Notes: generated from the letters alone by a model not told the origin. DNA of 64,000 nucleotides from Brachypodium distachyon (GCF_000005505.3 NC_016131.3:56343355-56407354); one strand, 5' to 3'. Shown: positions 33,026 to 46,264, counted from the stretch's first letter. Translations and numbers: made by a program.

Positions 33026-33499
33026 TAGATTATTTGCACTAGTTATTAACTTCAAGAAATGAATCATTTCCTAGTATGGAAACGATCAGAATAGGATTCA
33101 TCATGGATTAGCTAAATTTGAAATATTGATATGTGCATGGATCGATGCAGAGGCCAGGGGTTCCCCTCTTTTTCGAAAAAAAAAGTTATGTTTGGAATGA
33201 TTTCCTCTGCTCATGTCCTATGTACCAAGTAGATCAATAAATCAAGCTTTAGTTCTCGGTGAAAAGCTTTATTGAGCGGGAGTTAATATATATCAAGGCA
33301 AAAGCCCACATTTTATTGAGTTTCGCCCATTTTGTTTCGGTATCATATTTGCGTGTAATTCCAAAATAATTTTAGAGTCAAGTAAATAAGCCTATGCAAG
33401 GTAATAAGATCACCAATTCGATTGTGATCCCACTGACGAACATAAATGTGAGCCCGCCTTTTTCTTTTTGCCATCCATTCATGCATTTCTGCCCAATTA

Positions 33500-33800
33500 T
33501 GGTCTTGTCAGAACGCATGGTGCTCCACTTCATGGATGCTTTTACGACCCAACCTAGCCAGTTTCAGTGCCATGTATCTTCGCTGGTATTTGTCAAATGT
33601 AGAAGTCTGATCGTGAAGTCTGACCGTGAAATGCAGAGGAGGATACATATAGGTATGCTTCCCATGCACATGCTATTTGTCAAATGCTATCCATGTTTTC
33701 TCTAAGAAGTATTTCGTATGCTATATGGGGTTGGGAGACATCAAGGAAGTTACTATGAGGAGTTGTAGATGGCTCATTCTTCTGACCATTGTGTTCGCTT
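33500..33800 (+). repeat. Duplicated block C, copy 1
   Basis: Similar to 37185-37430: TGCTTTTACGACCCAACCTAGCC, CAGTGCCATGTATCTTC, AGAAGTCTGA and GGGGTTGGGAG in order. Non-coding. The stretch from 33026 to 33500 has nothing else notable. Confidence 0.7.
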
Positions 33801-34600
33801 TAACTTTTTAAACAAGCAGGACGAGGTTGATGAGCAGCGGCACTGATGGAGATGAACAGGTCATTTTCGGCTTGAGGCATGTACATACATCATAGTCTTT
33901 TTGAAAGTTAGATTGCACTCCATTTCAAATCTAGTTATTCAGTTTCATAGTAAGATCAACCATTTCATGCGACGGCCGACGGGTGAATAAATAGTGGTAC
34001 TTACGTACTCTTATTTGTTTAGATGGTTTGCCTGTTCATGCGAGGTAAATGGTGCTTGGTCATTGTTCTAGTAGCTTTTCATGAATATAAATTATTTCGG
34101 CTATCTTGGCCGGCATTTATTCCGAGTCAATCAGAAAACAAAATATCCCAACTCTAGTTCGATGGCGATAACAGGTCTGAAGATGAAGTCACCTAGCTAG
34201 GATATTGCTTGTCATTCATCTGATCATTCCAATTCTAACCAGGTCCTCATGAATACATCTAGACCGGTCTTGTACGATACGGTACAAGTTGTACCTAAAC
34301 TGCGTCCGTGCTTAATGAAAAGATATGAAATAATTGACTCTGTACAAGCGAAGGACTCTTCGATCCCTCACTGCGAACAATGTAATAACATAAACGTCAC
34401 TTTCTTGGCTCCAAGACCATCATGAAAGTCAGTTGTAGGATCCCTCTCCAACAGTCACAGAGTAGACAAGAGTTTAAAAATCTGAGCACTGGCGTATCAG
34501 AGGGATATGGGGAGAGATAAAATGCAACAAATGAAAAAAAGTGAAAACATCGTCTTCTGCCTCTCACAATCCCCATGAGCTGTTGGTTTCATCGACCTTC
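33801..34600. other. Intergenic, no feature
   Basis: Nothing supportable on either strand. Confidence 0.35.
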
Positions 34601-34629
34601 TGTTATGAACATGAGCCACCATACCCTCA

Positions 34630-35015
34630 ATTGCAGCCTGCCAGAACTAAAAACAATGTGCATCATAACATCATGGAGCTCAAGGGGCATCTGGATGTCC
34701 CGTTCCATATGGAAATTGTTACCCTTGCCTGCTGGAGCATTTGGAGGATCAGGAATGACCGCATCTTCAACAATATTAGGCCGGTATATCTTTAAGGGGG
34801 AGCTTAATCTTGTCTTCCATAGGGTCAAAAGAAAGACTTGCTCTAATTTCAAAGATCGGATTGATAGAGTTAGATGACATTTCTCTTCTGGCTCGATAAT
34901 TTTTCATTATTGGCCTTGTACATTTTTTCTTTTCATATAATATAATATATTTGCAGTGGATGATCCACTGTTTTCCCTCAAAAAAAAACTAAAAACAACT
35001 AATGCAAAAAAAAAG
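34630..35015 (+). mobile_element. Truncated LINE 3' end
   Basis: One frame reads VTLACWSIWRIRNDRIFNN, the tail of plant LINE reverse transcriptase ORFs. A frame change follows (KGELNLVFHRVKRK), then a 3' UTR ending in A-rich tracts (34978-35015). This is typical 5'-truncated non-LTR retrotransposon structure. Confidence 0.65.
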
Positions 35016-35649
35016 GTTCATCGTTGGTCGCCGTAGTAATCTGTTATCCAGCAGAAGAAGAAATGTATGGTTTACAAAACTTGTAAGTAGATTATCATGT
35101 ATTAACAAATAGTTGCATTGTGAATCAAAGCGTAAGAAAAGGGTGGAAAGTTGTGCCAACAAGAAAACTTCCATGTGAGAGAACTCTGATCGCGATAGTA
35201 AACCAGGAGCTACCACGTGATATCACTCTAAAATAGGGTGTGCATCGGACCATCCGTACGTCGCTTAACGAAGATAGCAATCATAGAGTTTGAAGGTTAA
35301 GGATATCGGTCGTATGTAAGTGTCTGTCGAAAGGCAAATTCAATAGGCTTGCTTTGTTTCCTCCTCTTGTCCTTCTATACATGGTATAAGTGTATAACAA
35401 CTCATTTTTTTGTTCAGTTCGATCAATTCAACACGAACACCAACCATAATTCAATTCAGTAGGTCTATTCTTTTCTTCTCTTTCCGATGCAAAAATGTAA
35501 GCCATCTCCATCAATCAAAGCTGGCATCATCTGGGTCCAGACTCATACGGCATAACTACAATGATCTTAATTCATTTTGGTGGCATTAATTATTTCTCCC
35601 TCATAGGGTAGGTACACTTACCATTATGGCATTATATATTTCTCTGTCC
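35016..35649. other. Intergenic, no feature
   Basis: No supportable gene or repeat boundary. Confidence 0.35.
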
Positions 35650-36070
35650 GATAAACTACCTTAGCTTCACATAGCCAGGTATGTAGAAGATGTTCTGTGA
35701 AAAAAACGACCGCTATATAGGATTAGGTGGCATCGGAGAAAATGCGTGCTAGATGAACAAGAAAGTGCGTTCCAGAATCCCATAGCTTCCACGCGCTGGT
35801 TAGCTGCTAAGCTCTCAACTGATCAATAAGCCGAGATACAGCAAAGGGCACAGCTGCCAGAGTAGCACTCACCGCACTATTTTCTTTCGTTGTGTTGTAT
35901 TGTGCTCTCAAATTGATGCATGATCACTCAAATAGTCCAGACACGACGGGTCCCGATGGGCATGGATACCCAATAGATATGTAAATGTGCTCGACTACAA
36001 ATCGATCCATGGGTAGACGCTAGCTATCAATCAATCCCAAGAGCGGGGAACACCTTCCGAGCCCACGTCC
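35650..36070 (+). repeat. Duplicated block A, copy 2
   Basis: Partner of 28287-28690. The match includes ATTAGGTGGCATCGGAGAAA, the segment shared with the 3' end of the 78-aa ORF. Confidence 0.75.
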
Positions 36071-37184
36071 TGCTGCCTAGCAATTCGATCTTAGTGCACT
36101 TGGTTGCTTTGTATTGTACGGCAAAATATGAACACTAACTTCCTAAAAAAAAATATGAACACTAATTGACTAAAGTAGTTCTTCTCGGGCCGTTCTTCTC
36201 GATCATAAATTCGCTGGTAATTGTATTGAACACATCATCCATGTTAATGCTCCAATAGCTGAAGATATATAGGCTTGTTTCCATACACCCCTCTAAAAAG
36301 TTTTACAAATCTTGATGCAAATTAAATGTGAAGATTGAAAGATACCCGTTCGCTTAAAAATGACAATATGGTCTTTTTTTTTAAAAGCAAAATATGTTTT
36401 TTTTTTGTCTAGCTTGTTGTCTACTCTATTTTGTTCGGTTTGCCCTGAGATCTAATCACATGATATAAATCTCAACAAATCAAGATCGGCACATAACCTT
36501 TTTTTACAATATATACGACTGTCCATCAACCTTCGGTGCTACTGCTATTTGTGTGTCCTAAATATAAAGAGAACCACGGCAAATTCTTTCTCCTTCCATC
36601 CCCACCTCGTTCGTATATCTAGTAATAACTCTTTTTGAGGACCTGTCTTAGCTCTAGAGAGTTCAAGTAAGCTCTGATGCATGTGTTACGTTTGGATCGA
36701 TTTATACAAGGACAAAGTTCCGGTGTTATGTTCAACACATAGCTCTTTGATTGTTCGCCCGTACAATGCAAACCATGCTCCACGCGGAAATCGGAATTGA
36801 GAAAAGAAGGGTGCGTCTAGCCAGCTGATCAACTGACCAATACCATAGTGAATTGGCTGCTGGTGGTGATTCGTTAGGATGTAATAAGCCGTAGTCCCGG
36901 GATATCACGTCGTGAAATCACAGCCGGCCATCACGGCGTTGTGCACCACGTGGCAAATGCGGTTAGCAATTAAAAATGCAATCAAAAAAATCACGGAGTT
37001 GTGCTACTGCTACATAGTAGATCCATAGCGTTAGTAGCATGCACACGCGTGCACAATGTTTTAATTCCACATGCATGTACTAGCATTTTGGTTTTATCGT
37101 TCGTGCGTTGAATGTGCATTTTTCTTCAAACACCTGTTTTGTATCCTATTTGCAAGACTTACATACAAATCCACGCTGAGCTTG
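36071..37184. other. Intergenic, no feature
   Basis: AT-rich with short homopolymers (T10 near 36395). No gene seen. Confidence 0.35.
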
Positions 37185-37430
37185 CTTTTATGACCCAACA
37201 TAGCCAATTTCAGTGCCATGTATCTTCTTTTCTTGAGTAACTGTGCCATGTATCTTCACCGGTCCTGATCTTTATATATAGAAGTCTGACTGTGAAGCGC
37301 AAAGGATGATATATATGTTTCACATGGACATTTTATTTTGGTCCAATGCTTCTAAGTATTTTATATGCTATGGGGTTGGGAGGCATCAAGGAATCTGGGA
37401 TTGTAGATGGCTTGTTACTCTTGCCATTGA
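37185..37430 (+). repeat. Duplicated block C, copy 2
   Basis: Partner of 33500-33800. The phrase CAGTGCCATGTATCTTC is itself partly repeated at about 37210 and 37243. From 37431 to 38157 nothing further is seen except the promoter side of the next gene. Confidence 0.7.
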
Positions 37431-38157
37431 GTTCACTAAACCTATCTGAAACTGTTGTACGTTGTTTCTTCGAACTTCAGGATACCTGTGGAAACATGTC
37501 GTTATCAGGTACAAGCATGTAGTCTTCCTAAAAGATTAATTGTCATGGGTTCCAGAATTCCAATTATCTAGTTTCAGGGAATTCTTTTGGTTCTCGATCA
37601 TGAAACATTATTCTTTCATCTTGTCTTCATTATCGAAGATTGCTAAGCTGCTAATTTTAGTTGATCTTGAGTATCAGAAGAATGTCTGCATTCCCTGGAA
37701 ATTGCTTAATTGTGGAGCCACTCAAGAAATCATTTTCTAAGATCTGAACAGCTTATGTGAAATTACTCACGGCACCAAGAGACAACAAGTTCCAACCTCT
37801 GGCCAACAATCACTTGATCCTCAATCGACACATTAATTCGATCGGTAATTTTCAAGACAAAACAATTTTAACATCTGGCTAACAATTGCTTGATCCTCGG
37901 CACATGCAAGGATCATATATGTTTCAAACCCTTATTACTCTTTTGTTTTTAGCGAAAACCCTTATTACTCAGACTCCCCAGCAATATTTTCACCAAACTT
38001 GACTACGCCGGCCCATATCAGTTTGAACCGTACAAGAAGCCCAACAATTGATCGCAGGAAGAAAGAAGCCCAACAAAGCCTTTAACTATATGTTCCGACC
38101 CACACGGCCACACCAAAACATCGCAAAGAACCGAACGGAAAACTCGAACCGACAAGG

Positions 38158-40247
38158 ATGGCTCGCGCCCAGGCGCTCCGCTCGCTGCTCGCCAGGTGCT
38201 CGACTAAATGCCCCGCCGCCGCCGCCGCGGCTTCGTCCTCCTGCCTCCGCCGCGCCGTCCCCTCCTACTCCCAGCGTATCCTTCCTGCGTTTCGTGCCGC
38301 GTCCGTGCCTGCAGTGCTGACGCGCTCCCTGGCGACCACAGCCCGGGGCGGCGCTGGTCCGGACGAGCCGGGCGCGGAGGAAGATGAGGAGGAGGCAGAG
38401 GCGCAGGAATGGGAGGAGGACGAAGACTACGGGACGGAACCCGAGGTAGTTTGGCTCCGCAACCCCGCGCACAGAGCTCCGACTTCCAAACCAAATGATA
38501 TTAGGCTTGTTTTTTACTTCTTGGTGCGTTTCAGATTGGAGATGGTGGCAATGGTGGAGGAGTCCTCCTGCGGGACATCAAGTGGGGCGAGCTCGCTCTC
38601 GCATCTGCCAAGGAGGTCCTTGCCGAGCATTTCGGCGATGATGTTGCCATGTTCGCCTTCAAGGTGTCGCCCAAGGGATACGTTTATGTGCGGCTGGACA
38701 AGCTCACCAACAGGTTAGGGAATTTGCAGTTTTCTAGTTGGAGGCAGACATTGCTTGCTGGGTCTGATTTGGTCACAGCAATGTTGCACTTGAACTATTG
38801 CAGATGAAAAATATTAGATTGTCAATGTCAATTAGTGAATGAATTCTGTGTCTATATTGTCATCAAATACAGTTGCCTGAGGTTGATATTATTCTCAAAT
38901 CCACACAGCTGACAGTTGCTGTTCTAATATACTAGTTGCCATGTTTGAGTTCTCTTTGGTGGAAATATGGACGAGGGTGTCTTTTCTAAGGATAACTGTC
39001 TTTACCTAGAACAGTTACAGGCTTTAGGCTTTTATTCTGTATCCAAAATCATCAAAACGTTACTATACACTGTACTTGTTAGGATAAGGGCACCCTTAAA
39101 ATTTCATGGCCATTTGCTGTGTTGTCTGGGATTTGGGACAAGTGAAAAAAATAGTATGTGGAAATACATTATTCATATTTAGTTCTGCCGGGGAGGAAAA
39201 ATAAGGACAAAAAATATATATTTGACATATATTCAGTTCCACCTGTCATGATTTGTGTACCATGTGCTACTGATATTGGTACCAACTTCCTGTGTGTGCC
39301 ATGGTACTGCTCTACCCTTTATGTGCTATGGCAGGATTTCTAGTTTCTCCAACCTTTTGTATTCTTCTTTTTCAATTCATTCAATGTCCAATTTTTTGCC
39401 TGCCTCGTACGGTGATTTCTGACATCCATAAGGTAGGAATTTTGAGTTGTTTTGGGCATCAAGATAAGAAAAGAAGAGCCTCCAAAAACTGACATGTCAA
39501 GATGCCCATCATGGTTTTCATTATTACAGCACCTATCACCTGCTGGTTCGTAGTACCTTGATTGAGCCATATCTTTAGCTTTGTGCCATGCCTGCATTAT
39601 TGATCTAGGATATTGAGTATATCAATACCACTGGAATATATTGAATAATATTGATCCTCTAACCTGATCCTGTTAGGTTGTTTCTACTAAAAAAAATTAT
39701 ATGCACATATGACAGTTCTATCCCATTCGCTTTATTGTCTGAGAATCTCTACAGGTATGGGTGTCCTGGTATAGAGGAAATAGAGAATTTCAATAGAATC
39801 TACAAGCAGAAATTGGATGAGATGATCGAAAGAGGCGAAATACCACTGGACCTGGCTGTTGAGGCAAGTCATCCTGCAAGTCATCAAATTTCATACTCAA
39901 TGCTCCTGCATTTCACAGCCACTTACAAACAACTAAATTTGATGGTTCAGATTTCGTCACCTGGAGCAGAGAGACTTCTGAAGGTGCCTGAGGATCTGGA
40001 TCGCTTCAAAGATATGGCAATGAAGGTACAGTACTTTGCTGAAGGTGATGACCTTGTTTCAGATCAGGCGGATGGTATCTTTTTGCTCGAGTCGGTTGAC
40101 ATTCAGGCAGAACATTGTGTGTGGAAGCTTGCCAACGTCACAGAGAACCGAGCTGGGAAAGGGAGGCCATTGAGCAGGAAACAGAGAGATTGGAGGCTGC
40201 AAACTTCCTTTCAATCGGTGAGGAAGGTGACCCTGTACTTGGACTGA
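38158..40247 (+). CDS. RimP-domain (UPF0090/DUF150) protein, probably organellar
   Basis: A nuclear gene with exons 38158-38445, 38535-38713, 39755-39863 and 39951-40247, phases joining to 290 aa. The first about 60 residues are Ala/Arg/Ser-rich with few acids (MARAQALRSLLARCS, TRSLATTARGG), like a mitochondrial or plastid transit peptide. An acidic linker follows. Exons 2-4 match the RimP/UPF0090 fold, including YVYVRLDKLTNR and the hallmark SSPGAERLL. Bacterial RimP matures the small ribosomal subunit, so a role in organellar ribosome assembly is likely but inferred. The third intron (39864-39950) has a GC donor (GAG|GCAAGT), is 87 nt and contains no in-frame stop. Converges on the oxidoreductase gene. 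Confidence 0.85.
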
Positions 40248-40765
40248 AAACATTAAAAGGCCATCTTGGATAGATTCAACACCTCGGAAAATAACCACGG
40301 CTAGAACTTTAAAACCTGTGGTAAACTTAATGTAAAAATGGAAAAAGCCATTCATTTTGGGAGTTAAGAGTAGTGTCTATTAGTTTGGGATTTCTGGAGA
40401 TAAGTTACATTGTACGACACAGAACAGTGCGACAGTTATGATTCAAATGTTAAACTTCGGCTGTAAACTTTGGTAGTGTATTTGCAGTTCATGTCTGCAT
40501 TCAAAGATGCTTTCATGGAAAACATTTGTCATCATGTCTGCTACTATAGACTCCAGTAGAACAGCAAGTAACAACTTGTAGAACACACAGGCCCCAGGCA
40601 TAGTAGGCTTAAACGAGATCTACCCATGAAAGCAAACAACAAGTGTTCAAGGTTTATTCATCAGTACATCCTTTGCTCTCTCTTCACAAAGATTACAACT
40701 GTGTAGCTTTTTATTCAGTTGCCAAGTTTGGACCCCAGATCATACAAACACTCATCTGATTACAC
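40248..40765. other. Shared 3' region of two convergent genes
   Basis: 518 bp between the two stop codons, probably both 3' UTRs. Nothing else seen. Confidence 0.5.
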
Positions 40766-42026
40766 TCAGCGCCTCCTTTTCTTGAGAAATCTCGCCGGGC
40801 TGAACAGCGTGAGATCAACAGTCTTGGCCTGTCCATCGAGGATGAGCTCCGCTAGAGCTGCACCGGTGGCCGGAGCATTCAGGATGCCCCAGCAGCTGTG
40901 CCCGGTGGCTACGTAGCATCCTTTCACCCCAGGCATCTCCCCGATGACCGGTAGCCCGTCATTGGTGCACGGCAGGTAGCACGCCTGCTCAGCGACCACC
41001 TCTGCCCCCTCCTCTGTCTTCAACTGGCTGGACACCCTCCCGGCGATCTTGTGAAGCATCGCAATCGAGTCGGGCTCGCCGACAATCGTCGCTGGGTCAT
41101 CTGGGACATCCTCATCCTTGGTCATTCCACAAATGTACACCTCCCCTGTTACAAACAGCAAAAACAACATAAGCATATGTCCAATTCAGCTTGATTCACC
41201 ACAATTCAGCTCAAGGGCGGATAACAATTCAGCTTAATGGCGTACCGGTGGGCCGCGGGTAGACCTCGGGGTCGAGCATCTTGGCGCCGGGCTCCGGCTG
41301 GTAGCTGAGGAACAGGCAGTGCGGCGTGATCTTGTCGGGGTCACGCGGCCGGAGCACGATGCTGTGCGCCTTGAGCCCGGAGACGTCGAACACCTCCCTG
41401 ACCATCTCGAACCGGCCGGACCAGGGCCCGAGCGCGAGCACGACGGCGTCGGCTTCCACCACGCCGCGGCCCTTGACCTGGACGCCGGCGACGCGGTCGT
41501 CTGGGCCGAGCACCACGCGCTCCACCTCGCCTATGACGACCTCGGCACCGGAGGCCGCGAGGACGGCCTTGGTGAAGAGGCCCGGGTGGACCTGCGCCGT
41601 GGTGGCCGGGGTCCCGAGCTCCCGCGGCGGGGCGGCGGAGGCGGAGGGGTCGACCCAGGGAGGGAGGAGCGGGTGAGGCGGCGAGGAGGGCGAGATGGGA
41701 TGGGAGGGGAGGGATACGGAGAGGGTGTGGACGGGGCGGAAGCCGTAGGCGTCGGCGCCGTCGAGGGCGGCGGCGAGGCGGCCGTGGAGCGCGAAGGAGG
41801 CGCGCGCGAGGGCGGAGAGGGACGGGGTGGAATCGGACCAGTCGAGGGCGAGGAAGCCGCCGGCCTTGCCCGAGGCGGCGCAGGCCGGGGAGGACTTCTC
41901 GATGAGGGTCGGGACGGTCGGGGAGGCCGCGTGGGTGGAGAGGAAGTAGGCCGTGCAAGCGCCCACGACGCCGCCCCCGCAGACGACCACGCGGCGGGGC
42001 GGAGCGGCGGCTGGCGCCGTGGCCAT
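40766..42026 (-). CDS. FAD-dependent oxidoreductase (DAO family, TDA3-like)
   Basis: Two exons, 42026-41246 and 41145-40766, joining in phase to 386 aa. The N-terminus has the dinucleotide-binding motif VVVCGGGVVGACTAYFL (residues about 13-29). It is followed by AASGKAGGFLALDW and, later, EADAVVLALGPWSGRF. The C-terminal exon has GLPVIGEMPGVKGCYVATGH and GHSCWGILNAPATGAALAELI, the FAD-contacting end of D-amino-acid-oxidase-fold enzymes. It most resembles plant proteins annotated as putative oxidoreductase TDA3. The substrate is unknown. No clear transit peptide. The first exon is extremely GC-rich, which explains long unrelated frames on the other strand. The start is the first ATG, directly before the FAD motif. 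Confidence 0.88.
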
Positions 42027-43184
42027 GGGTGTTCGTTCGTCGAGCTCGGGATTTCGCGGTGGAAGCGGAAGTGTGGGGAAGCTGAAGACGGCTTCGACTT
42101 CGACTTGGAGCTCAAAGGCTGGAATTTGTGGGTTTAGTAGCCGATGGCCCGATACCTATGATTGCATTTTTTGGTTTTTTTTTTTGCCACATCGGAGTAT
42201 GTGATTGCATTTTGCCTTCTTAATTTCTTAAAAACTTTTTTCACTACAATTTCGAGAGGGAATCGCACAATCCACCGGCTTAGACGAATAAATGGTGAAA
42301 TTTGTAAAAAATACGTTCAACTGATGTTTCGTGTAACAACGTCCTCAATAACTGGTGGATTGTGCAATTTTCTCCCAATTTCGAGGAGACCCTCGACGGT
42401 ATTTTGACTCCACAGAAAACAGAAAACCACCTTTCTCTAAGTGCCTATGAAAAACTAAATCAACAACCGGATTTGTACCACAGGGTCCACATGGACTTCT
42501 TTGGTTCTCGCTGTGTCAAAATGCGGAAATGAAATGCATGATTCATAGTGTGATGTTTTATTTGATTCTTGCATGATCAGTTAAATTTTGATGCAATCAG
42601 AGGAGACCTAGAATTTCACCATTGGGGAAGCAACCTTATAGACACACAATACAAGTGGGTCATACAAATATCAAAGAATACAAAACATAAGTTAAATTTG
42701 GTCGATGTTACGAATTAGTTTAATATTTTTAATGCAAAAAAAACATCACTGGAATGGCCGAGTTTTCTAAAAATCTCAAATAAATTTTGAATTTTGTCAG
42801 GTTGATATAGAAGTACTTATGTACCATCAAAATCAAAAACAAAATCAATGAAATTTTAAGTCATGCTATTGCCCACTAGTTGAGCCACCAATATAATGTG
42901 AGTCCATGAGTTGGATGTCAAAGAGTTCTGTCATTTGTGGTGCTTGTTGTCCTTGGAAGAGGCATGACTACGAAACAAGAGAAACCGGAAGAATCAATTT
43001 ATTCGAAGACAAATAGAAGTGCCTCGCGATCTTAATGACTCTGCTGGTTTATAATTTTAAATTTTTAATCCAATTTGAAGCCTGTAATTTTCTGTTTTTG
43101 AGGTCAAAATAATGTGGGGTCGTCCTATGCTGAACTAATTTGTACAGGGTAAATAATTCAGATTGTTTTTAATCCTTGCGTTCT
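42027..43184. other. Intergenic
   Basis: Promoter side of the oxidoreductase gene and AT-rich spacer. At about 42955-43055 lies a block (GAAACCGGAAGAATCAATTT...CTTAATGACTCTGCTGGTTTA) that recurs at 46270-46365. Confidence 0.5.
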
Positions 43185-43512
43185 GTATACCTACCTTCCA
43201 CCCATTTATAGTCATTTATTTCAGTATCGTCCCGATGAAGTTGTTGTATGCACGCTCCTATATATAAGCGTGTTGCCGTGAAGAAATGTCACACTAGTGA
43301 TGAAATGAGAAGGGTAGGTAGCAGAGGGCATGAGGAGGGATAAGAGGGTAGCAGAATATATATGTTGAACACATACAATCAACAATTATGTTCATAGGGT
43401 TGGCAGGCATCGGAAAGTATAGTCTAACTGCTACCAGGGCGCAGTGTTAGAGCATCAAGAACTGCTCAGTAGATTTTCCAGGCATGCATGCTTACAAAAT
43501 ACTGCAGACTAG
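43185..43512 (+). repeat. Duplicated block B, copy 2
   Basis: Partner of 25812-26110, with the same order of conserved phrases. It stops just before the Stowaway MITE at 43523. Confidence 0.75.
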
Positions 43513-43522
43513 ATGTGACATA

Positions 43523-43736
43523 CTTCCTCAGTCCCAATATATGAGGCATGCACGCATCCCAAGATTACAAATTTAACCAGCAAAATATAAATTATATTTC
43601 ATAAAAAAATATCATTAGATTCGTAATCAAATGAACTTTCTAATGATATGTTTTTTACGTCGTATAATTTATATTTTGGTAGTTTAATTGATGATTTTGG
43701 AAGGCATACGTGCCTCATATATTGGGACGGAGGGAG
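43523..43736. mobile_element. Stowaway-type MITE
   Basis: 214 bp. Starts CTTCCTCAGTCCCAATATAT and ends ATATATTGGGACGGAGGGAG, with TA on both sides. The inverted repeats extend inward (TGAGGCATGCACG against CATACGTGCCTCA). Confidence 0.85.
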
Positions 43737-44227
43737 TATGATGTTGTGCACCGTGATTGCCTCCCGCAGAAGAAACCATGCTTCAGTTTCAGAAATGATG
43801 TTTGGCACCATGGTACCACTGCACCACTCTCTGGATACCATTGGATGGGAATACGAGTAAAATCTCTGACGCTCTAACTATATCACGTATGCTTAGGAGA
43901 TGTTGATACCTCGGTGGTTTTCTGTACCACTAAATATCAACACCTCATGGTGGACATACGAGCTACGGTCAGCGAGCTGGACCAAGTCCACGGCGACATC
44001 TCATTTAGCCTTCGGGCCGAGCCAGGCTCGGCTCGGGCTGCCTCGCAAGCTGTCGGGCCGCCAGCTACAGTAGCACAGCCCAGCCCAATTTCGGCACAGG
44101 CGACCCTGCGACGCGAATTAGCGCACGCCCACAGGCCACAGACCCATCGAGTCCTTCACTCCTCAAACTCGGTCCTGCGACAGGAGAGAGCTAAAGCTAT
44201 GTTATTTGATAAGACCGTCTTCTCTTG
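43737..44227. other. Intergenic with a GC-rich patch
   Basis: 43980-44140 is GC-rich and includes a GAGCCAGGCTCGGCTC palindrome-like stretch. An open frame over 43914-44246 has no recognisable domain. Confidence 0.35.
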
Positions 44228-44857
44228 GGCCATGTACAATGGTTGATAGGTCGGTCATTTCTTATGTGTTCACGTCATTTAGAAAAAACAAAAAAACATA
44301 TTGCACAATAGGTCATTTCTTATTGTTTTATCTCATAATTAATGGTTAGATGAATAAAATTAAATAAATAAATGTTAAGAAAAGGTGAAATCTAGTACAA
44401 TGGGGAATTTGCCTTTTTTGCCTTATCTTTCTTGTGAAGAGATCATTTCTTAATTAAGAGAAGGTTTGTGTCTTTCTTAATTTCTCTTTCTTCCACGTCA
44501 GATTTTATCCTATGTGGCATCGCTAAGAAAAGACTGAAATCACCCCATTGTACACGCCATTATGTGTTCCACGTCATTTAGATAAGAAAAAAACATGTTG
44601 TACAATAGGTCATCTCTTAGTGACATATCTTACAATTAATGCCTAGATGAATAAATTTAATTAAATAAATGTTAAGAAAAGATGAAATCTAGTACAATGG
44701 AGAATTTGCTTTTTCTTTGCCTTATCTTTCTTGTAAGGAGATCATCTCTTAGCTAAAAGAAGGTTCATGACTTTCTTCGTTCCTCTATCTTTCACGTTAG
44801 TTTTATCCTAAGTCGGCAGTCTTAAGAAAAGACTGACCCCGTCGCATTATACATGCC
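44228..44857. mobile_element. MITE with tandemly duplicated body and three termini
   Basis: GGCCATGTACAATGG begins at 44228. Its inverted form CCATTGTACACGCC ends at 44558, and a diverged CGCATTATACATGCC ends at 44857. The body (CACGTCATTTAGA, CAATAGGTCAT, GAAATCTAGTACAATGG) occurs twice, about 310 bp apart. The second body lacks its own left terminus, so the element was probably duplicated by unequal recombination. The superfamily is not certain. Confidence 0.6.
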
Positions 44858-46260
44858 GTAACAATACAACCTCAATTAGGACAAAAGGAATGGGCGGACC
44901 TGCAACAGGAGGTAGGAGGCTCTGTCCAGCACACTGAACAGATTTCGGGACACAGAGGCCAAAAGTGGCCCCTAAAATGATTCATTTTAATTTTTTTAAT
45001 TTTTGAGTGATCAGGCAGATGAGGCTGCCGTTTCATTCAAGAAGGAAGCAATATTTATTTTAAAAAGGGGAGTTCTACAGCTCGAGGAGAGCAGCACAGA
45101 ATAAGAACCGGATTCATTTTTATTTATTGTGGACAAATAATGTACGTACTTGGAGGGCAATAAAGATGTAGTGTTGTGGAACATATGTTTCTGATCGATG
45201 CATCTGTATATATGCTTCCCACTACGAGCTCCTGGTAACTACAGTAGCAGCTAGCCACTCTGATTCATGGAACATGGAGGTCAGTTTAGGACTACGAGGG
45301 ATCGGGAGCAAAACAGATGCCATGGGAATGATAAACAGAGGACCAAGAATCAAGGATAGGAGAAAAGAAAATCATATAAGTATTATCTCTCTCACACGTG
45401 CTCCGCTGCTTCTTGAGCATTGAGCAAAAAGTCTTGACACTGAAATATACTCCATGTTAGTTAGTGCATCCAGAGCAGTAATATGGATTTGTCGGGAGGC
45501 ATTGGGAAAATTTCTTCAGCACGAATATATAATGCAATCTACATTTTTCACAGACCAAAGTACTTCAGCAGCACGATTACAGTATTAAGAAAAAAAATGA
45601 TACTTACAACATAACATATCCCGAGGAGAAATTAATAAACTCTTTCAAAGAGCATCTTTTTATATAGGTTGTGCTACAATAGTCATGATCTGTCAGTTTT
45701 TTTGCGTGGATAAGCTAGCTAGAAAGGATAGATGGTAGGTTGAAGTGCATACATATCATGATTGATCAGTTTTCAGCTGGCTTAATACTTATCCTTTTGC
45801 TCCTCATGATGTCCATGTAAATACTAATCACAATATACTCGTATTCAAGTACAGGTCACGAATGCACCACGCCTACTCTTTCTTTTGCAGGACTTGCTGT
45901 CACCCTCATTAAATTTTCTTCGCATACTGGTGTGCTTTATAAGCACATATACAAACGATCTCATGTAGAGCAGAACAATAGAGGGGCAAATTGCTTATCT
46001 AGAGAGCTAGAGCAATTGTTTGAGCTAGCTAGAGGGGGTCAACTAAATTCAGAAATGGTGTGCTTGGGGATGAGAGGCATTGCGAGAAGATGCAGCACGC
46101 ATGAGGAAGATTGAGCTAGATCTAGGTTGTAATATTCTCCAATCTTGACAGCTTTACAAAGCTTGAAGCCAAGGAGAAGTAGCTTAGTAAAGTAGTGCGT
46201 CTTCTTGAGACAGTCCACAACGGGAGATTAATGACCGTGCGTGCAACAGGGTGTGGAATC
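44858..46260. other. Intergenic, no gene
   Basis: A short frame at 45932-46114 has no recognisable domain. No repeat boundary seen. Confidence 0.35.
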
Positions 46261-46264
46261 ATCT

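Noticed and set aside
41319..42137. Plus-strand 272-aa frame and several other long frames opposite the oxidoreductase exon 1
   Set aside because: GC-rich antisense artefacts (Gly/Arg/Glu runs). The minus strand carries the FAD-binding motif.
43914..44246. 110-aa plus-strand frame
   Set aside because: Composition follows a GC-rich patch and the frame runs into a MITE end.
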